Origin: Streptomyces sp. NBC_01463
Lineage (GTDB): Bacteria > Actinomycetota > Actinomycetes > Streptomycetales > Streptomycetaceae
Reading direction: 5' to 3'
DNA: 64,000 nt
Assembly (NCBI GenBank): GCA_036227345.1
Contig: CP109468.1
Coordinates: 6,448,001-6,512,000, forward strand
Shown: in pieces, positions 36,777 to 44,250 of the stretch
How the letters are laid out: every line of letters begins with the position of its first letter
How positions within the stretch are numbered: the first letter of the stretch is position 1
The notes under the pieces: model-generated
Seen by the model: only the letters and a program-made list of their open reading frames with translations
What the model was told of the DNA's origin: nothing
The model's database searches: none
Position numbers and translations under genes: made by a program

Positions 36777-36896
36777 TTAGAGGGCCAGCGCGTTCAACGC
36801 GCGGCAACACACCCGGTCGAAGTCGTGGTGCTGACGGGAAGGCCAGAAAGGCTCGAGGTCGCTGCGACCTGTCGAGGTGTGCTGGATGCTGGCCAT
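36777..36896 (-). CDS. 39-residue ORF with a Cys-Cys pair, possible leader peptide
   Basis: ATG at 36896 to TAA at 36777 gives 39 residues beginning MASIQHTSTGRSD and containing HHDFDRVCCRALNAL near the end. The composition (Trp, Phe, His, tandem Cys) is unlike an antisense shadow. No strong ribosome site precedes it, although GGGGG abuts the start. It lies on the strand of the winged-helix gene, whose ATG is 83 bases further on. It could be a cysteine-sensing leader peptide or an independent small protein. I know no family for it. Confidence 0.45.
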   Translation of the reverse strand: MASIQHTSTGRSDLEPFWPSRQHHDFDRVCCRALNALAL

Positions 36897-37040
36897 GCCC
36901 CCATTGAACCAGAGAACACGACGGTCGAGCAGTCCTCTCTCACCCGTCGATACGGACCTTTTGCGTTACGTTCCTCACCCCGGCCCCTCAACCCGCCCTC
37001 GGACCCGGTGATTTGGGGACGCAGCGCGCCCCGGGCACGC
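36897..37040. other. Intergenic region, no gene seen
   Basis: Contains the presumed promoter of the small ORF and winged-helix gene on the minus strand (TTCAAT at 36903-36908 is a possible -10). Nothing else is recognised. Confidence 0.4.
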
Positions 37041-37078
37041 CGAAGGGCGCCCACCGGCCGAGCGGAGGGCGCCCTTCG
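37041..37078 (-). terminator. glnII terminator
   Basis: Perfect 12-bp arms CGAAGGGCGCCC (37041-37052) and GGGCGCCCTTCG (37067-37078), 19 bases after the glnII stop. Confidence 0.8.
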
Positions 37079-37097
37079 TACGGACGGTGCGGCGGGA

Positions 37098-38132
37098 TCA
37101 GACCTGGTCGGCCTTCTCCAGCGCGGTGCAGCAGGTGTCGACGATCAGCCGCGTGACGACGTACGGGTCGACGTTGGCGTTCGGGCGGCGGTCCTCGATG
37201 TAGCCCTTCTGGTCCTGCTCGACCTGCCACGGGATACGGACCGAGGCGCCGCGGTTGGAGACGCCGTAGCTGTACTCGTTCCACGGGGCGGTCTCGTGCA
37301 GACCGGTCAGCCGGTCGTCGATGCCCGCGCCGTAGTTCTTGACGTGGTCCATCGGCTTCGAGCCCTCACCGAGCGACTCGGCCGCGGTGATGATCGCCTC
37401 GTAGCCCTCGCGCATCGCCTTCGTGGAGAAGTTGGTGTGCGCGCCCGCCCCGTTCCAGTCGCCCTTGACCGGCTTCGGGTCCAGCGTCGCGGAGACGTTG
37501 AAGTCCTCGGCGGTGCGGTACAGCAGCCAGCGCGCGATCCACAGGTGGTCGGAGACCTCCAGCGGCGAGACCGGTCCGACCTGGAACTCCCACTGCCCGG
37601 GCATGACCTCGGCGTTGATGCCGGAGATGGCCAGACCGGCCTTCAGGCAGTTGTCGAGGTGCTTCTCGACGATCTCACGGCCGAAGATCTCGTCCGCGCC
37701 GACGCCGCAGTAGTAGCCGCCCTGCGCGGCCGGGAAGCCGCCCTCGGGGAAGCCGAGCGGCCGGTGGCCGTCGAAGAAGGTGTACTCCTGCTCGATGCCG
37801 AAGATCGGCTCCTGGCCGGCGAACTGCTCGGCGACCGGACGCAGCTCGGCCCGCGTGTTGGTCTCGTGCGGGGTCATGTCGATGTGGAAGACCTCGCACA
37901 GCACGAGGACGTCGTCACCGCCGCGGATCGGGTCCGGGCAGGTGAAGACCGGCTTCAGCACCCGGTCGGAGGCGTGGCCCTCGGCCTGGTTGGTGCTCGA
38001 CCCGTCGAAGCCCCAGATGGGCAGCTCCGCCACGTCGGACGACGGGGTACCGGGCATGATCTTCGTCTTGGAACGGAGCTTGGCGGTCGGCTCGGTGCCG
38101 TCGATCCAGATGTACTCAGCCTTGAACGTCAC
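37098..38132 (-). CDS. glnII: Type II (eukaryotic-like) glutamine synthetase
   Basis: A 344-residue octameric-type glutamine synthetase making glutamine from glutamate, ammonia and ATP. The sequence shows ELPIWGFDGSSTNQAEG, FGIEQEYTFF, PGQWEFQVGP, GAGAHTNFSTKAMR and RGASVRIP, all GSII landmarks with the Glu metal ligands. I choose the GTG at 38132 (MTFKAEYIWIDG), which has AAAGGA eight bases upstream. The ATG three codons earlier directly abuts that site and would have no spacing. GSII enzymes are heat-labile and not adenylylated. Four GlnR half-sites precede the gene, so it should be induced when nitrogen is short. Confidence 0.95.
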   Translation of the reverse strand: MTFKAEYIWIDGTEPTAKLRSKTKIMPGTPSSDVAELPIWGFDGSSTNQAEGHASDRVLKPVFTCPDPIRGGDDVLVLCEVFHIDMTPHETNTRAELRPVAEQFAGQEPIFGIEQEYTFFDGHRPLGFPEGGFPAAQGGYYCGVGADEIFGREIVEKHLDNCLKAGLAISGINAEVMPGQWEFQVGPVSPLEVSDHLWIARWLLYRTAEDFNVSATLDPKPVKGDWNGAGAHTNFSTKAMREGYEAIITAAESLGEGSKPMDHVKNYGAGIDDRLTGLHETAPWNEYSYGVSNRGASVRIPWQVEQDQKGYIEDRRPNANVDPYVVTRLIVDTCCTALEKADQV

Positions 38133-38187
38133 GGAAGCCATCCTTTGGGGGTGCTGCGGTCTATGCAGCGCAGCTTCGCAAGACGCG

Positions 38188-38225
38188 ATTTCCCGACCGT
38201 TGCCCTCGTGTGAACCCCGTGTTAC
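38188..38225 (-). promoter_or_regulatory. GlnR binding site of glnII
   Basis: Read toward the gene: GTAAC, TTCAC, GCAAC, GAAAT, each separated by exactly six bases (5-mers at 38221, 38210, 38199 and 38188 on the plus numbering). This is the gTnAc-n6-GaAAc tandem arrangement known for actinobacterial GlnR boxes. Confidence 0.8.
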
Positions 38226-38264
38226 CGAGGTTTCCTGCGGAAGACGGGCCGGTCGTGGGGCGCC

Positions 38265-39404
38265 CTACCGGCCTCGGTCCCGCAGCAGCGACTCGAAGCC
38301 GGCGTCCCGGATCCGCCGCGTCAGCTCCGTCTCGCCGGTGCCCAGGGCCACGGCCGCACGCGACAGCTCCCAGTCCGCGTCGGCGAGCCGCCGGAGCAGG
38401 TGACCGCGCCTGATCTGCGCCTCGGACAGCCGGAACGTCTTCAGATAGGCGACCCGGCCCTTGTGGTCGGTGATCGTCTCGCCGATGTGCTGCCCGCCCC
38501 CGTTGCGCAGGAACGGCGGCAGGAACCGCCACAGCGTGAACGACCCCATCCGGTACACCCGGTCGAAGCCGTACGAGGTGTCCAGCAGCTCCCGGGCGAA
38601 GAGCGTGTCGTGCGCCTCGCTCCACGCCCGCTCCTGCCCCCGCGCGGCGGCCCGGAGACCGGCGAGCGTCATATGGGGGCCGTCCGCGATCCGGGCCCCG
38701 AACGCGGCGACCGGCGCCCCGTACATCGCGTACTGGTGGACCAGCTCCCCGTACAGGTCCTGGACGAGCGTCGGGTGCAGCAGCCGGTAGTCGTCGGGGT
38801 GCGGCACCACGAAGGCGGCGGCGAGCGCGTCGGCCGCGTACACCATCACCCCGCACTGGCCGGGATGGATCTCGAACGTCCGCAGCGCGTCGCCGAGTCC
38901 GCGCACCGACCATCCCAGGTACGCGTCCTCCTCGCGCGGCGACAGCCCGTCGCGCAGCGCCTGGCGCGACCACTCCTCCCAGGCGGTCGACGGCCCGCCG
39001 AAGTGCAGCGCGAGATAACCCTCCATCGCCAGGTGCTGCGGCAGGAAGCGCAGCCGGTTCCCGGGCTGCCGCTTGGCCAGCCGGTGGTGGCGGTGGCGCG
39101 GCAGCGTGAGCGTCCTGGGCGGGGAGCCGGGGGAGCCGGTCCCGTCCCGGCCGGCCAGCTGCGTCCCGTACGCGGCACTGTCCGTGCCCTCGCCCGACCA
39201 GTCCGCGACGAGTCCGTGCGGGATGTACGAGGTGTAGTGCGTCCGCGGACCCACCTCCACCACACCGCTCCCGTACCCCTCGTAGACCTCCCGCCCCAGC
39301 CGGAGCCCGGCCACGGGGGCCTCGCGGACCAGAGGGACGAGCCGGATGCCGCCCCACACCTGCGACGGGCCGGTGGTGAGACCGGTCAGTTCGAGCCTGT
39401 TCAC
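38265..39404 (-). CDS. Uncharacterised partner of the vWA/TROVE-like protein, with HTH-like C-terminus
   Basis: A 379-residue protein that I cannot place with certainty. The N-terminal half opens NRLELTGLTTGPSQVWGGIRLVPLVREAPV and continues with beta-rich segments (TLTLPRHRHHRLAK, EEDAYLGWSVRGLGDALRTFEIHPGQCGVMVY, quoted in part). This resembles what Pfam calls ARPP domains (associated with ADP-ribosylglycohydrolases and phosphatases), from memory only. The last 60 residues (SEAQIRRGHLLRRL, then LSRAAVALGTGETELTRRIRDAG) look like a Fis-type helix-turn-helix. The GTG start at 39404 overlaps the stop of the upstream vWA gene by four bases, so the two proteins are translationally coupled and probably act together. 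Confidence 0.7.
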   Translation of the reverse strand: MNRLELTGLTTGPSQVWGGIRLVPLVREAPVAGLRLGREVYEGYGSGVVEVGPRTHYTSYIPHGLVADWSGEGTDSAAYGTQLAGRDGTGSPGSPPRTLTLPRHRHHRLAKRQPGNRLRFLPQHLAMEGYLALHFGGPSTAWEEWSRQALRDGLSPREEDAYLGWSVRGLGDALRTFEIHPGQCGVMVYAADALAAAFVVPHPDDYRLLHPTLVQDLYGELVHQYAMYGAPVAAFGARIADGPHMTLAGLRAAARGQERAWSEAHDTLFARELLDTSYGFDRVYRMGSFTLWRFLPPFLRNGGGQHIGETITDHKGRVAYLKTFRLSEAQIRRGHLLRRLADADWELSRAAVALGTGETELTRRIRDAGFESLLRDRGR

Positions 39405-40858
39405 AGCGGTCCTCCCGAAGGGGCGGCGGTCACGAACCGGGCGACCTGCCGGTCCAGGTACGCGTACAGCTCGGCGGGGCCGGTGCGCCCCTCGGAGAAC
39501 TGCGCGATCTCCACCAGTGCCGGCAGGTCCTCCGCGTCCCGGATTCCGGCCGTCGGCACCCCCGGCGACAGCCGCCGGACGTCGAAACCGTCCGCGTCGT
39601 ATACAGGGTTCACATGCACCACAGAGGTGCTCCGGCCGGGATCGAGCCTGGTCCGCCACACCCGCAGCACCTCGCCCGCGAGTCCCGGCGGGGCGTTGTC
39701 CCAGCCGTCCGAGACGATGACCAGCCGCTCCGGACCGTGCTCCAGCGCGTCCAGCACCCGCAGGCCGAGCGGGGTCGGCCCCCATGGCCTGACCAGCAGC
39801 GGATCCCGCGCACCGCTGGTCCACAGCGGGGCGTACGCGCCGGGCGCGGCGAGTGCCTCCAGCAGGAAGTGGCAGGCCAGCGCCACGGCGAGCGGCCGGC
39901 GCCGCTTCTCGCCCGAGCCGGACGAGGAGTAGCTGTCGTCGAGCACGGCGGCGACCCGCCCCCACCTCCCGGCGTGCGGGCCCGCCGCGCGGCGGGCGGC
40001 GGTGCGCAGGGCGAGCGTCAGCTCGTCGCGGTGACGCAGACGTGCGGGCGCGTCGAGGGAGAGGACGTACAGCGCGAGCCGGGTCAGCGGCATCACGGTC
40101 AGATCGGTGCCCGCCGCACGCTCCTGCGGGGCGGCCCCGCCCCGCTGCCCCTGCGTGCGCAGCCGCTCCAGCCGCGTCATCCGGGGTGCCATCCGCTCCA
40201 GGAACGCGGCACGCTTCATGCCGTGCCGGGCGGCGAAGCCCTCGGCGACGGTGAACGGCAGCTCGGCGACGGCGCCCTGCTCGTAGTGCGCGCGGCGCCA
40301 GGCGTCGAGCAGCCCGTGCCGGTAGCGCGGCAGCTTCCCCGGCCGGAAGAGGAAGGCGCCCAGCTCACCGGCCGGAGCGGCGCCGTCGTCGAGCGGGAGA
40401 TGGGCGTGGCGCACCGCGGTCCTCAGCCCCGCGCGGTACTTCACCGCGTCGTGCGCCGGATCGGGCCGGGCGGCCAGCCAGTCCCGCATGATCGCGCGGG
40501 TGCGCCGGTTGTTGACCTTGGCCGCGCGCAGCCCGCGGAAGAGCCGGTAGACCCGCTGCGGCGGCAGCTTCGCCAGCCGGGCGGCGATCAGCCGGCCCTC
40601 GGCGCGCTTCTCCGCCGGCGAGGCCTCGGAGGCGTACTCCAGCAGCCCCTGCACGATGCGCACGGCGTTGTGGTCGTTGATGTCCAGGGCCAGTGAGGCG
40701 GCGTACACCCGGCGGTAGTTGACCCGTACGTACTCGTGCAGGAAGTCCAGCGAGAGCTGCTGCCGGCCCGCGGCCGAGTGGAACTCGCGCTGGCCGGTCG
40801 CGGTGACCGCCGCGTTGACGAAGAGGAGCACGTCCTCGGCGAAGGTCTCGGTCGTCAT
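39401..40858 (-). CDS. Helical-repeat and vWA-domain protein, TROVE/Ro60-like layout
   Basis: A 485-residue protein. The N-terminal 280 residues are alpha-helical repeats (LSLDFLHEYVRVNYRRVYAA, LPPQRVYRLFRGLRAAKVNNRR, MRDWLAARPDPAHDAVKYRAGL), rich in Arg and suited to binding RNA or protein. The C-terminal part is a von Willebrand A domain with an intact metal site: Asp307-x-Ser309-x-Ser311 (LDDSYSS) and VSDGWDN with Asp384. HEAT-like helices followed by a vWA domain is the layout of Ro60/Rsr RNA-binding proteins, although I see no direct TROVE signature. It is first in an operon with the HTH-like gene. ATG 40858 was chosen because the frame upstream crosses unrelated sequence. Confidence 0.72.
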   Translation of the reverse strand: MTTETFAEDVLLFVNAAVTATGQREFHSAAGRQQLSLDFLHEYVRVNYRRVYAASLALDINDHNAVRIVQGLLEYASEASPAEKRAEGRLIAARLAKLPPQRVYRLFRGLRAAKVNNRRTRAIMRDWLAARPDPAHDAVKYRAGLRTAVRHAHLPLDDGAAPAGELGAFLFRPGKLPRYRHGLLDAWRRAHYEQGAVAELPFTVAEGFAARHGMKRAAFLERMAPRMTRLERLRTQGQRGGAAPQERAAGTDLTVMPLTRLALYVLSLDAPARLRHRDELTLALRTAARRAAGPHAGRWGRVAAVLDDSYSSSGSGEKRRRPLAVALACHFLLEALAAPGAYAPLWTSGARDPLLVRPWGPTPLGLRVLDALEHGPERLVIVSDGWDNAPPGLAGEVLRVWRTRLDPGRSTSVVHVNPVYDADGFDVRRLSPGVPTAGIRDAEDLPALVEIAQFSEGRTGPAELYAYLDRQVARFVTAAPSGGPL

Positions 40859-40939
40859 GATGAATCCCCCGTGGTGTCCGCGAGGCGGTACGCGCAGGCG
40901 GAAGCCGGCCGGGGAATGGGGGCGCGAGCAGCGAAATAT

Positions 40940-40954
40940 TTGCTTCAGAGGCAA
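40940..40954. promoter_or_regulatory. AT-rich palindrome upstream of the vWA operon
   Basis: TTGC (40940-40943), 7 bases, GCAA (40951-40954), beside AAATATTT at 40934-40941. This is a rare AT-rich island in a GC-rich gap and lies about 80 bases before the vWA gene. It could be a promoter with an operator for the operon's HTH-like protein. Confidence 0.4.
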
Positions 40955-41019
40955 GTCCCGGAAGTCGCACCGGAGTCCCGCGGCCGGCCCCGCCAACGTA
41001 ACCGCCCGCCCGCACGCCC

Positions 41020-41056
41020 CGCCACCGGATTCGAACGGCCCCGGTGCCGCACCGGG
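41020..41056 (-). other. Stem-loop followed by a tRNA T-arm-like sequence
   Basis: On the minus strand: CCCGGTG, CGG loop, CACCGGG (41056-41040), then GTTCGAATCC (41036-41027) as in a tRNA T-loop, upstream of the vWA/TROVE-like gene. No full cloverleaf can be drawn. It is recorded only as a candidate structured RNA. Confidence 0.2.
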
Positions 41057-41068
41057 CACACTGGTCCC

Positions 41069-41977
41069 ATGACGACATCCGTGACCCCCCTGCGCATCGG
41101 CCTGGTCGGTACGGGCCCCTGGGCCCGTAACACCCAGGCCCCCGCCCTCGCCGCCCACCCCGGCGCCGTGCTGAGCGGGGTGTGGGGCCGCCGTGCCGAG
41201 GCCGCCGGGGAGCTGGCCGCCGCGCACGGCACCGAGGCGTACACCGGCGACGCCGGGCTCGACGAGCTCTTCGCCACGAGCGACGCCGTCGCGTTCGCGC
41301 TGCCGCCGGACGTCCAGGCCCCCCTGGCCGCCCGCGCCGCGGCGGCCGGCTGCCACCTGCTGATGGACAAGCCGGTGGCCACCACCGTCGAGGGCGCCCG
41401 TCAGGTGGCCGAGGCGGCCGAACAGGCCCGGGTCGGCTCGATCGTCTTCTGCACCCTGCGCTTCGCACCGGAGACCGCCGCCTGGATCACCGAACAGCAC
41501 GCGGCGGGCGGCTGGTTCACCGCCCACGCCGAGTGGATCGGCGCCCTGTGGGCCCCCGGCGCCGACAGTGAGTACGCCGCGTCCCCCTGGCGCCACGAGA
41601 AGGGCGGCCTCTGGGACGTCGGCCCGCACGCGCTCTCGGTCCTCATCCCGGTACTGGGCGACGTCACCTCCCTGACCGCGGCCCGCGGCCCCGCCGACAC
41701 CCACCACCTCGTCCTGCGCCACACCTCCGGCGCCTCCAGCACGGTCACTCTGACCCTGGCCGCACCCGCGGCCGCGGCCGGCGTGGGCATCGCGCTCCGG
41801 GGCGAGCACGGCGTCGTCGGACTGCCCCGGTGGGACGGCGCCGTCGGCGCGTTCCGGGCAGCGGTGGACGCGCTGATCGAATCGGTGCGCACGGGGGAGG
41901 CGCACCCCTGCGACGTACGGTTCGGCCTCCGGCTGACCGAACTGCTCGCGGAGGCCGAGGCACAGGCGGGGGCGTAG
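41069..41977 (+). CDS. Gfo/Idh/MocA-family NAD(P)-dependent oxidoreductase
   Basis: A 302-residue oxidoreductase acting on a sugar or sugar-like alcohol. The Rossmann motif is RIGLVGTGPWARN at the N-terminus. The family motif appears as LLMDKPVATT (the EKP position reads DKP here, a conservative change). The C-terminal domain carries GGLWDVGPHALSVLI with the usual Asp and His of the active site. ATG 41069 follows a GC-rich leader; the open frame before it overlaps the divergent vWA gene. No pathway neighbours identify the substrate. Confidence 0.88.
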   Translation: MTTSVTPLRIGLVGTGPWARNTQAPALAAHPGAVLSGVWGRRAEAAGELAAAHGTEAYTGDAGLDELFATSDAVAFALPPDVQAPLAARAAAAGCHLLMDKPVATTVEGARQVAEAAEQARVGSIVFCTLRFAPETAAWITEQHAAGGWFTAHAEWIGALWAPGADSEYAASPWRHEKGGLWDVGPHALSVLIPVLGDVTSLTAARGPADTHHLVLRHTSGASSTVTLTLAAPAAAAGVGIALRGEHGVVGLPRWDGAVGAFRAAVDALIESVRTGEAHPCDVRFGLRLTELLAEAEAQAGA

Positions 41978-42005
41978 GCCCCGGGGCCGAGCCGGGCCGG
42001 GAGTG

Positions 42006-42461
42006 TCACTCCCGCCCCGGCTCCGACACCGCGGCGTGGAAGCCGTGCAGGAACCGCCGCACGGCGGCGGCCTCGCCCGGGTCGAACTCCCGCAGCAGCG
42101 CCACCGCGCTCCCGATCATCGGCCCGAACGCCGCCCACCCCAGCTCCACCGCCTGCGGGGTCACGCCCAGCAGCACCCGCCGCCCGTCCTCGGGGTCGCG
42201 GGTACGCGTCAGATGGCCCAGGCGCTCCAGCCGGTCGATGAGCGACGTGGTCCCGGCCGAATTGAGCCCCAGCTCGGCGCCGAGCCGGCCGGCCGTGAAA
42301 CCGGTCCCGCCGCGCTCGGCGTCGAGCAGACAGACCAGGGCCCGCACATCGGTGGGATGCATACCGTGCCGGGCCGCGAACTCGGCCTGGCGCAGACCGA
42401 ATTCGACCGTGACCCTGCGCAGCAGATGGATGATCTCCATCTCGGTCCCCTGCTCGCTCAT
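42006..42461 (-). CDS. MarR-family regulator
   Basis: A 151-residue winged-helix regulator with GFTAGRLGAELGLNSAGTTSLIDRLERLGHLTR (helix-turn-helix) and the wing DPEDGRR. It is divergent from an alpha/beta hydrolase gene, and a 25-bp near-perfect palindrome lies between them (42478-42502). It probably represses both genes until a small hydrophobic ligand binds. Its 3' end meets the convergent oxidoreductase gene with 28 bases between. Confidence 0.88.
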   Translation of the reverse strand: MSEQGTEMEIIHLLRRVTVEFGLRQAEFAARHGMHPTDVRALVCLLDAERGGTGFTAGRLGAELGLNSAGTTSLIDRLERLGHLTRTRDPEDGRRVLLGVTPQAVELGWAAFGPMIGSAVALLREFDPGEAAAVRRFLHGFHAAVSEPGRE

Positions 42462-42477
42462 GTGCGGCTCCTCGCTC

Positions 42478-42502
42478 TATTATCTCGCTCAGCGAGATAA
42501 TA
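42478..42502. promoter_or_regulatory. MarR operator between marR and the hydrolase gene
   Basis: TATTATCTCGC (42478-42488), TCA, GCGAGATAATA (42492-42502). Perfect 11-bp arms, AT-rich, and centrally placed between the two divergent starts. Confidence 0.8.
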
Positions 42503-42532
42503 TGCAGAGGTACGGAGCTCAGGGAGCACCCC

Positions 42533-43411
42533 ATGAAACGCACCGCGTCCGTGTCCGCCTCCGACGCCTTCCGCACGGCCTACGACGAGATCCTGGCCAC
42601 CGAGTGGCCCGCCGGCACGGCCTCGACAGCGGTCTCCACCCCGTACGGCACCACCCACCTCAACAGCTGCGGTCCCGAGGACGCCCCGCCGCTGCTCCTG
42701 CTCCCCGGCGGGGGCGCGACCTCCACCGTCTGGTACGCCCAGGCCGCGAGCCTGGGCCGCAGCCACCGGGTCCACGCCGTCGACCTGGTGGGCGAGCCGG
42801 GCCGCAGCACGGTGGGGGAGCGCCCGATCCGGACCCCGGCGGATCTGCACGGCTGGCTCGACGCGGTCCTGGACGCCCTCGACGCCGGACCCGCCGCCCT
42901 GTGCGGCCACTCCTACGGCGGCTGGATCGCCCTCCAGTACGCCCTGCACGCACCTCACCGGCTCCGGAAGCTGGTCCTCGTCGACCCGACCGGCTGCTTC
43001 GCCGGCTTCCGTCCCGGCTACCTTCTGCACGCGCTCCCGATGCTGCTGCGTCCCGACGCCGCCCGCACGCGCGCCTTCCTCGCCTGGGAGACGGGCCACG
43101 CCCCGCTGGACCCGGCCTGGCTGCGACTGCGCGAGGCGGCGGCGGGCCTCCCGGCGGTCCGGCCGGTCACCGGACCCCGCCCGTCGGCCGACGCCCTGCG
43201 CGCCCTCGGCGTACCGGCCCTGATCCTGCTCGCCGAAGAGAGCCGCGCCCAGGACACGCCCCGGGTCGCCACCGCGGTGAAGCGGCTGCTGCCGCGGGCC
43301 GAGACGGTCGTACTGCCCGGCGTCTCGCACCACGCGCTGCCGCTGCACGAACCGGCGGCGGGCGAGCTGAACCGCAGGATGCTGCGGTTCCTCGACGGCC
43401 CGGCCCGCTAG
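42533..43411 (+). CDS. Alpha/beta-fold hydrolase
   Basis: A 292-residue serine hydrolase. The oxyanion-loop segment is LLLLPGGGATSTVW, the nucleophile elbow is CGHSYGGW (Ser in GHSYG), and the catalytic His is near the end in PGVSHHALPLHEP. An acid residue is expected in LILLAEESRAQD. Such enzymes cleave esters, lactones or haloalkanes; the substrate is unknown. AGGGAG precedes the ATG. It is controlled with the divergent MarR gene through the palindrome at 42478-42502. Confidence 0.9.
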   Translation: MKRTASVSASDAFRTAYDEILATEWPAGTASTAVSTPYGTTHLNSCGPEDAPPLLLLPGGGATSTVWYAQAASLGRSHRVHAVDLVGEPGRSTVGERPIRTPADLHGWLDAVLDALDAGPAALCGHSYGGWIALQYALHAPHRLRKLVLVDPTGCFAGFRPGYLLHALPMLLRPDAARTRAFLAWETGHAPLDPAWLRLREAAAGLPAVRPVTGPRPSADALRALGVPALILLAEESRAQDTPRVATAVKRLLPRAETVVLPGVSHHALPLHEPAAGELNRRMLRFLDGPAR

Positions 43412-43444
43412 GACGCGTCCGCGAGCCCCCTCTGACCCCTCGGC

Positions 43445-43804
43445 TCAGCGCCCCAGGGCGTCCCGGACCGCCTCATCCGTGCGCGCGACCACGGCCGTGC
43501 CGTCCTCGGCGGTGATGATCGGGCGCTGGATCAGTTTCGGGTGGCCGGCGAGCGCGGCGATCCACCGCTCCCGGGCGTCCGCGTCGCGCGGCCACTCCCC
43601 GAGACCCAGCTCCTTCGCGTCCGCCTCCTGTGTGCGCGTGATGTCCCACGGCTCAAGACCCAGCCGGTCGAGCACGGCCCGGATCTCGTCCGGCGACGGC
43701 ACGTCCTCCAGGTAGCGGCGGACGGTGTAGTCGGCGCCCTCCGCGTCGAGCAGCCGCACCGCGCTGCGGCACTTGGAACAGGCGGGATTGATCCAGATCT
43801 CCAT
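43445..43804 (-). CDS. ArsC/Spx-family thioredoxin-fold protein
   Basis: A 119-residue ArsC-type arsenate reductase-like protein. It starts MEIWINPACSKCRSAVRLLD with a CxxC pair at the thioredoxin-fold active site, and has the ArsC segment HPKLIQRPIITAEDG. YLEDVPSPDEIRAVLDRLG is typical of the family. No arsenic resistance genes are nearby, so it may be a stray glutaredoxin-dependent reductase. The gene is convergent with the hydrolase gene and divergent from the small basic protein at 43924. Confidence 0.87.
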   Translation of the reverse strand: MEIWINPACSKCRSAVRLLDAEGADYTVRRYLEDVPSPDEIRAVLDRLGLEPWDITRTQEADAKELGLGEWPRDADARERWIAALAGHPKLIQRPIITAEDGTAVVARTDEAVRDALGR

Positions 43805-43923
43805 GGGGCCAAAGGTACGGGATGGACCCCCGAAAACCCCTCTGGCCAGGGGCGATTGTCAGTGGGGGGCAGTAAAATGGGGGTAGTTCGTGAGGGTTCC
43901 ACCACCGCGCCAGGAGGTTGCCA

Positions 43924-44193
43924 ATGGCCGTTGCCGCAGTCACGACCAAGCCGCTCCACACACCCCTGAAGAAGAAGCCGCTCCCCGCCGGCCGTCCCCG
44001 TGAGTGGTACGTCTCCCACAATCGCCGGCTGAAGGCGATGCGGCTGGCGATCGCCCTGCTCGACACGGGCGTCTACTACCCGTCGACCGCGAGCAACGCC
44101 CGGATAAGCACGACCGCCGAGCGCCTCGGCATCCACCCGCCGTCCGACACCACCTGCCGCATGGTCCGCGCGCTCATCCGCTACGGCCGCTGA
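43924..44193 (+). CDS. Small basic conserved protein
   Basis: An 89-residue, strongly basic protein (KPLHTPLKKKPLPAGRPREW at the N-terminus). The middle is an amphipathic helix (RRLKAMRLAIALLDTG) and the end is IGHPP-like GIHPPSDTTCRMVRALIRYGR. It has no recognisable domain. AGGAGG six bases before ATG 43924 gives an excellent start and makes expression likely; TTG 43918 is too close to that site. The basic charge suggests nucleic-acid or ribosome binding, which is inference. A strong hairpin follows. Confidence 0.75.
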   Translation: MAVAAVTTKPLHTPLKKKPLPAGRPREWYVSHNRRLKAMRLAIALLDTGVYYPSTASNARISTTAERLGIHPPSDTTCRMVRALIRYGR

Positions 44194-44213
44194 CACCCAC
44201 CCCTGCCGCCCAG

Positions 44214-44245
44214 GGCCGCGCCCCCGGACGACCGGGGGCGCGGCC
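44214..44245. terminator. Bidirectional terminator
   Basis: Perfect 14-bp arms (44214-44227 and 44232-44245) with loop ACGA, between convergent genes. Confidence 0.85.
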
Positions 44246-44250
44246 GCGTC

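Noticed and set aside
41020..41056. tRNA gene
   Set aside because: Only a T-arm-like sequence is present. No acceptor stem, anticodon arm or D-arm can be folded around it.
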